Part shown: piece by piece, positions 61,116 through 64,000 of the stretch | Layout of the letters: each line of letters begins with the position of its first letter | How positions within the stretch are numbered: position 1 is the stretch's first letter | Source of the DNA: Limnephilus marmoratus | Lineage: Eukaryota > Arthropoda > Insecta > Trichoptera > Limnephilidae | Reading direction: 5' to 3' | DNA: 64,000 nucleotides | Assembly (NCBI GenBank): GCA_917880885.1 | Contig: OU862910.1 | Coordinates: forward strand, 50,955,285-51,019,284 | Notes under the pieces: model-generated | Seen by the model: the letters and a program-made list of their open reading frames with translations, nothing else | Database searches by the model: none | What the model was told of the DNA's origin: nothing | Made by a program: the position numbers and the translations under genes

Positions 61116-61769
61116 CTTTTATACTGTATCCTAATACATTGTATACATAATACAAGATTATAATACTTATGTACAGCGAATCAGAATTTCCGCACTGCTG
61201 AAAAAATTCTAACCTTCATAGACTTTCAGGACTTATTGCACTCAATCAATTGTCCATAATAATAGGCACTGATTAAGGATTCCACATAATAATAGCATCA
61301 CTAAAACTTTCTAGGAAGTAATTATTACTTATTACTTATTAGTTTTGAAAGTGGAGAGGAGGTAGGAAGTAGGAGGTACATCCGCCTAGACCTAGACAGG
61401 TACATAACAATAACCTAGGGGCGGAAGTGGTCATGACTCATCATTGTCCCCCATTAAGTGGTTTATGGACCATTTCTGTTTGTGAACCGATCATTATGGT
61501 ATTGTGCATTGTGTCGGCTGTGTTCTGCATCGGTGCCATAATGACTTTTAATTGCGTCGTTAAAATAATGGTTCAAAACCAAAATATCCTACGGTAGCGT
61601 ACCACAGGGATCGCTAGCAAGACTCTGCGTATTTTAGGTGAAATAAACTTATTGGACAGATTTTTAGTGTTTCTTAGCTAAAAATTGATAGTTTTCAGAG
61701 GTAATTTTATTATGCAATATTATACAGGGATTAACGTTAAGGGACAGATAAACACTACTTTGGGAGTCA
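61116..61769. other. Interval without supported genes
   Basis: No domain or repeat end recognised. Confidence 0.35.
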
Positions 61770-61892
61770 CCATATCTTTTTCCTTCCAGAACTTCTCCTC
61801 CTTCATTTACTATAATTACCCTCCACACAGCCTCCCCAAATATGATACAGGCCCAGAGGGGAATTAATTGTGGAGTTAATATAAAAAAAGTA
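61770..61892 (+). mobile_element. Short Jockey/hairpin-retroposon 3' end
   Basis: CCTTCCAGAACTTCTCCTCC, CCCTCCACACAGCCTCCCC, CAGGCCCAGAGGGGAATTAA and TGTGGAGTTAATAT plus an A-run. The outer CCACACAG/TGTGGAG arms remain but the inner stem is partly deleted. Confidence 0.65.
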
Positions 61893-62307
61893 TTGTTAAA
61901 AAAAGGGACGTAATTTTAGTCACCGGTGACACCTTTTGTTGGTTTTTTCACGCAAACAAAAAAGTTCTTTTATATGTGGTGACCGGATAACTCAACAATG
62001 TTATTTAAACAAAATCATCACTTTCAACGACTTTTCAAAAGGGCCTTGAAATGCCACTTTGATGAGTAAATAATCATAAATAGTAATATTTGTATGATTT
62101 CTGTAGCGACATTTTCGTGAGAAAACCACTTCAAGGACGCGGGAGTTGTCATTGAACCATGTCTTTACTGGTAATTTAGGCAAGTAAAAGCCCAACCCAC
62201 AACTTGGACCCTAACTGTCCAATTCCTAAAATGATTTATTAGCAATACTTAATGATTTTTTAATGTTTTTAGGATATTAAATAAATAAAATAAAAAATGA
62301 AACAATT
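61893..62307. other. Interval without supported genes
   Basis: GTCACCGGTGACACC (61919-61933) and GTGGTGACCGG (61977-61987) form a weak inverted pair. No gene. Confidence 0.35.
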
Positions 62308-62345
62308 TAACTTTGTTTGAACCACTTTTATATTTGAGTAAATCC

Positions 62346-62379
62346 GACCGGTTTCAGAACGACCGTTCCTTCTTCAGGG
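62346..62379 (-). ncRNA. Hammerhead-ribozyme-like motif (left arm)
   Basis: Minus strand: CTGAAGA, then stem II AGGA(A)CG-GT-CG-TTCT starting directly after the box, GAAAC, CG, GTC, with CC before and GG after as a 2-bp stem I. ACCGGT in stem III is self-complementary. Here the spacing between CTGANGA and stem II matches the hammerhead consensus, with no extra base. Confidence 0.55.
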
Positions 62380-62728
62380 CAAATGTATACTGATTTGACA
62401 GTTTTGAAATATGGATGGGAACAATGTATTATTATGGTAGGGGTGGAGCCGTTGCTAGGTATTAATGAAGCGTGGGTGGGGGAACATATCCATGATTGGG
62501 CTATAAGACAATATTTTTTGTTTGTTGATAATAGATTCAATATTTTTAAGGGATTTTTTTTTTTATTTCCAAGGCTTCTAAGTTATCTAAACGTTTTCCT
62601 TTATGATTAATATGAAGAATATTTATCCCCGTATTTTTTTTCAAAACTATGGTTATTTTCAATGATATGGTTAGCGAACTCAATTATTATTATTAAGACA
62701 CCTTAAATGTCAAATCAGTATACATTTG

Positions 62729-62764
62729 CCCTGAAGAAGAAACGGTCGTTCTGAAACCAGTCGG
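62729..62764 (+). ncRNA. Hammerhead-ribozyme-like motif (right arm)
   Basis: CTGAAGA (62731-62737), stem II AGAA(A)CG-GT-CG-TTCT (62738-62752), GAAAC (62753-62757), CA, GTC (62760-62762), with CC (62729-62730) pairing GG (62763-62764). One change relative to the left arm makes stem III ACCAGT, no longer self-complementary. Confidence 0.55.
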
Positions 62765-62919
62765 ATTTACTCAAATATAAAACCACAAAGTTATAGCTAC
62801 ATTCAAAAGTACATATAAATAAAATAAAATCTACTGGTAAAAAACTAGCTGGTAAAAGTACCTAAGTAGAACCTCTCACACTCGTATATTGTAGATATAG
62901 GTATTTATGGTACCTAACT

Positions 62920-63065
62920 ATGTTGCAGAGTGGTAGATCAAAACGTTGCTTTATTTTTTTTAAATGGTTTCAAACTATCCTATTCCCCTATCTGCTTCCT
63001 TTCTCCACTCGTCTCAGCCTAACCAGATACCACGATTTGTGATGTCTGACTTCTATTATTTAAGA
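62920..63065 (+). mobile_element. Decayed SINE body
   Basis: ATGTTGCAGAGTGGTAGATC, AAACGTTGCTTTATTTTT, AAATGGTTTCAAACTATCC and CCCCTATCTGCTTCC follow the SINE order at 18345-18480 with many changes. No tRNA head. Confidence 0.5.
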
Positions 63066-63627
63066 CTCTTGTGCGTTATGTATTCACAAATAAATAAATA
63101 AAAAACATTTTAACCAATTGAAAATATGAGAAGAAAACAGCGACTAAATGATATTTCCGAATGGCAAAGTCTGCTATTTCAACTGTCACGGCGACTCTCT
63201 CACCGCTCTGAAAAAAATATACATAATCTCCAAAGTGACAGAGTGACAGTTTGTCCGTGTTTCCACGTCCCGATGTCCCGGTGTCACAGTTTCACGAAGT
63301 CGCGCCGCGGTGTCTTATGAGGTATCGGCCTGTTTAAATCACTGTCTCTTGCTCGAATCAAAGCGCTACGAAATATTGCGGAGAGGACGGGACGTGTCTC
63401 GTGTCTCGTGTCTCGTGGTCTCACCCACAGGCCCACGACAGGCGAGGATACTTTACTCTTCACTTGATCGGGGAATGGATATAATATGTTTCGTTTCGAT
63501 GCAAACACCTAAGCCCACTGAGATCGCAATAATTTCATGTAAGTCGTTTTTGAGAATCGTCGGGTAACCATCACACAAAATTTATAATCAATTTGTGGAA
63601 CTGAAAGTGTTATAATAAACAATCTTT
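63066..63627. other. Interval without supported genes
   Basis: 63385-63425 holds overlapping GTGTCTCGTGTCTCGTGTCT repeats. Open frames have no recognised domains. Confidence 0.35.
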
Positions 63628-63707
63628 CATAATAATAATAATAATAATATTTGGATGATTTATATAGCGCCGTTTTTGTGAAAAATCACCTCAAGGGCGC
63701 TGTACAA
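63628..63707 (-). repeat. Hairpin-type repeat end with AAT tail
   Basis: AATAATAATAATAATATTTG, then TATAGCGCCGTTTTTGTGAA and AAATCACCTCAAGGGCGCTG. AGCGCC pairs with GGCGCT. Best reversed copy of the family. Confidence 0.7.
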
Positions 63708-64000
63708 ACTTATAATACTTTTCTAAAATCTAAAAAAAACTACAAGCTAGGCAAACAATTAAAAACAACTTATGGCAAAAATTGCATACACCCTTTCATT
63801 GATCACCGATCCGAAAATATATATACAATATTTTGACCAATGAACGCGATGCTGCCTAAAATTTATTGAAAACGGGGACCATACTTACCTGGGAGGTCGC
63901 TTGAAACTAACACTGTATATTGTCCATTTAAAGAAATTTAGATAGAGTTCGCACGCAGAGGACATTATTGTGAACACATGTTATTTAATCCTGAAAAATA
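63708..64000. other. Interval with a U1-like / splice-donor-like 12-mer
   Basis: 63891-63902 reads ATACTTACCTGG, identical to the first 12 bases of U1 snRNA. The following bases (GAGGTCGCTTG) do not continue as U1. On the minus strand the same stretch is an ideal 5' splice site (CCAGGTAAGTAT). No exon can be supported. Confidence 0.3.

Larger units (their letters stand above)
62308..62793. mobile_element. Inverted pair of hammerhead-like arms around a 307-bp spacer
   Basis: Arms 62308-62400 and 62708-62793 are near-perfect reverse complements (ATTTGAGTAAATCCGACCGG...). The spacer has no recognised domain. Both arms carry the hammerhead-like core. Head-to-head units with a spacer resemble the inverted terminal organisation seen in some Penelope-like elements; this is an inference. 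Confidence 0.7.

Overview
The window is nuclear DNA from an arthropod, most likely a moth or butterfly (Lepidoptera). It is AT-rich and has no operons. I found no intact host protein-coding gene. Several dispersed sequences recall common lepidopteran repeats, for example the element around 2216-2735 that ends near a GAAGTCGTTT motif, and the ACTAGC...CGGCC-type repeat ends near 22230, 24697 and 18735. The order assignment is from memory and is an inference. The one conventional gene is a tRNA-Met (4672-4744, minus). Almost everything else is transposable-element (TE) sequence, much of it nested, and insertion order can often be read from target-site duplications (TSDs).

Layout. 0-7 kb: two copies of a terminal-inverted-repeat (TIR) element, each holding an RTE-type LINE fragment; a nested palindrome (1.65-2.2 kb); the first TTAA-flanked MITE (3.26-3.93 kb); a foldback element with 8-bp TSDs (4.06-4.49 kb); the tRNA-Met. 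7-19 kb: retroposons with C-rich cores, three hAT-like elements, Jockey-like LINE pieces, the second foldback element, the first poly-G MITE, a full-length tRNA-derived SINE and an 18-bp minisatellite. 19-31 kb: two more TTAA MITEs (one holding a LINE), a TA-flanked MITE, a 1.77-kb hAT-like element splitting a Jockey LINE. 31-43 kb: LINE fragments (one with a perfect 12-bp TSD), a SINE split by a MITE, a palindrome flanked by 20-bp repeats, a minisatellite. 43-47 kb: a 3.5-kb Jockey-type LINE inserted in a SINE, with readable ORF1 and reverse transcriptase (RT) but no endonuclease. 47-51 kb: two tRNA-like repeat families, a hAT-like element and an RT fragment. 51.7-56.5 kb: a fourth TTAA MITE enclosing a 3.8-kb element that carries remnants of an unnamed protein family and is itself interrupted. 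57-64 kb: LINE remnants, a TIR element with a poly-G MITE inside, and a hammerhead-like inverted pair.

How it fits together. All LINE pieces are 5'-truncated, internally deleted, frameshifted or stop-bearing, although some carry clean TSDs and look recent. The DNA-transposon copies are nearly all non-autonomous. Two hAT-like insertions have an unoccupied related site elsewhere in this window, which supports past mobility directly. The most unusual signal is a set of palindromes carrying a hammerhead-ribozyme-like core (CTGANGA, stem, GAAAC) followed in most cases by a self-complementary ACNNGT or ACGT, the arrangement expected of dimer-dependent hammerheads such as those reported in Penelope-like retroelements. 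Second is the 3.8-kb TTAA-flanked element. Third is a conserved terminal hairpin shared by a Jockey-like LINE and a second family with a different body.
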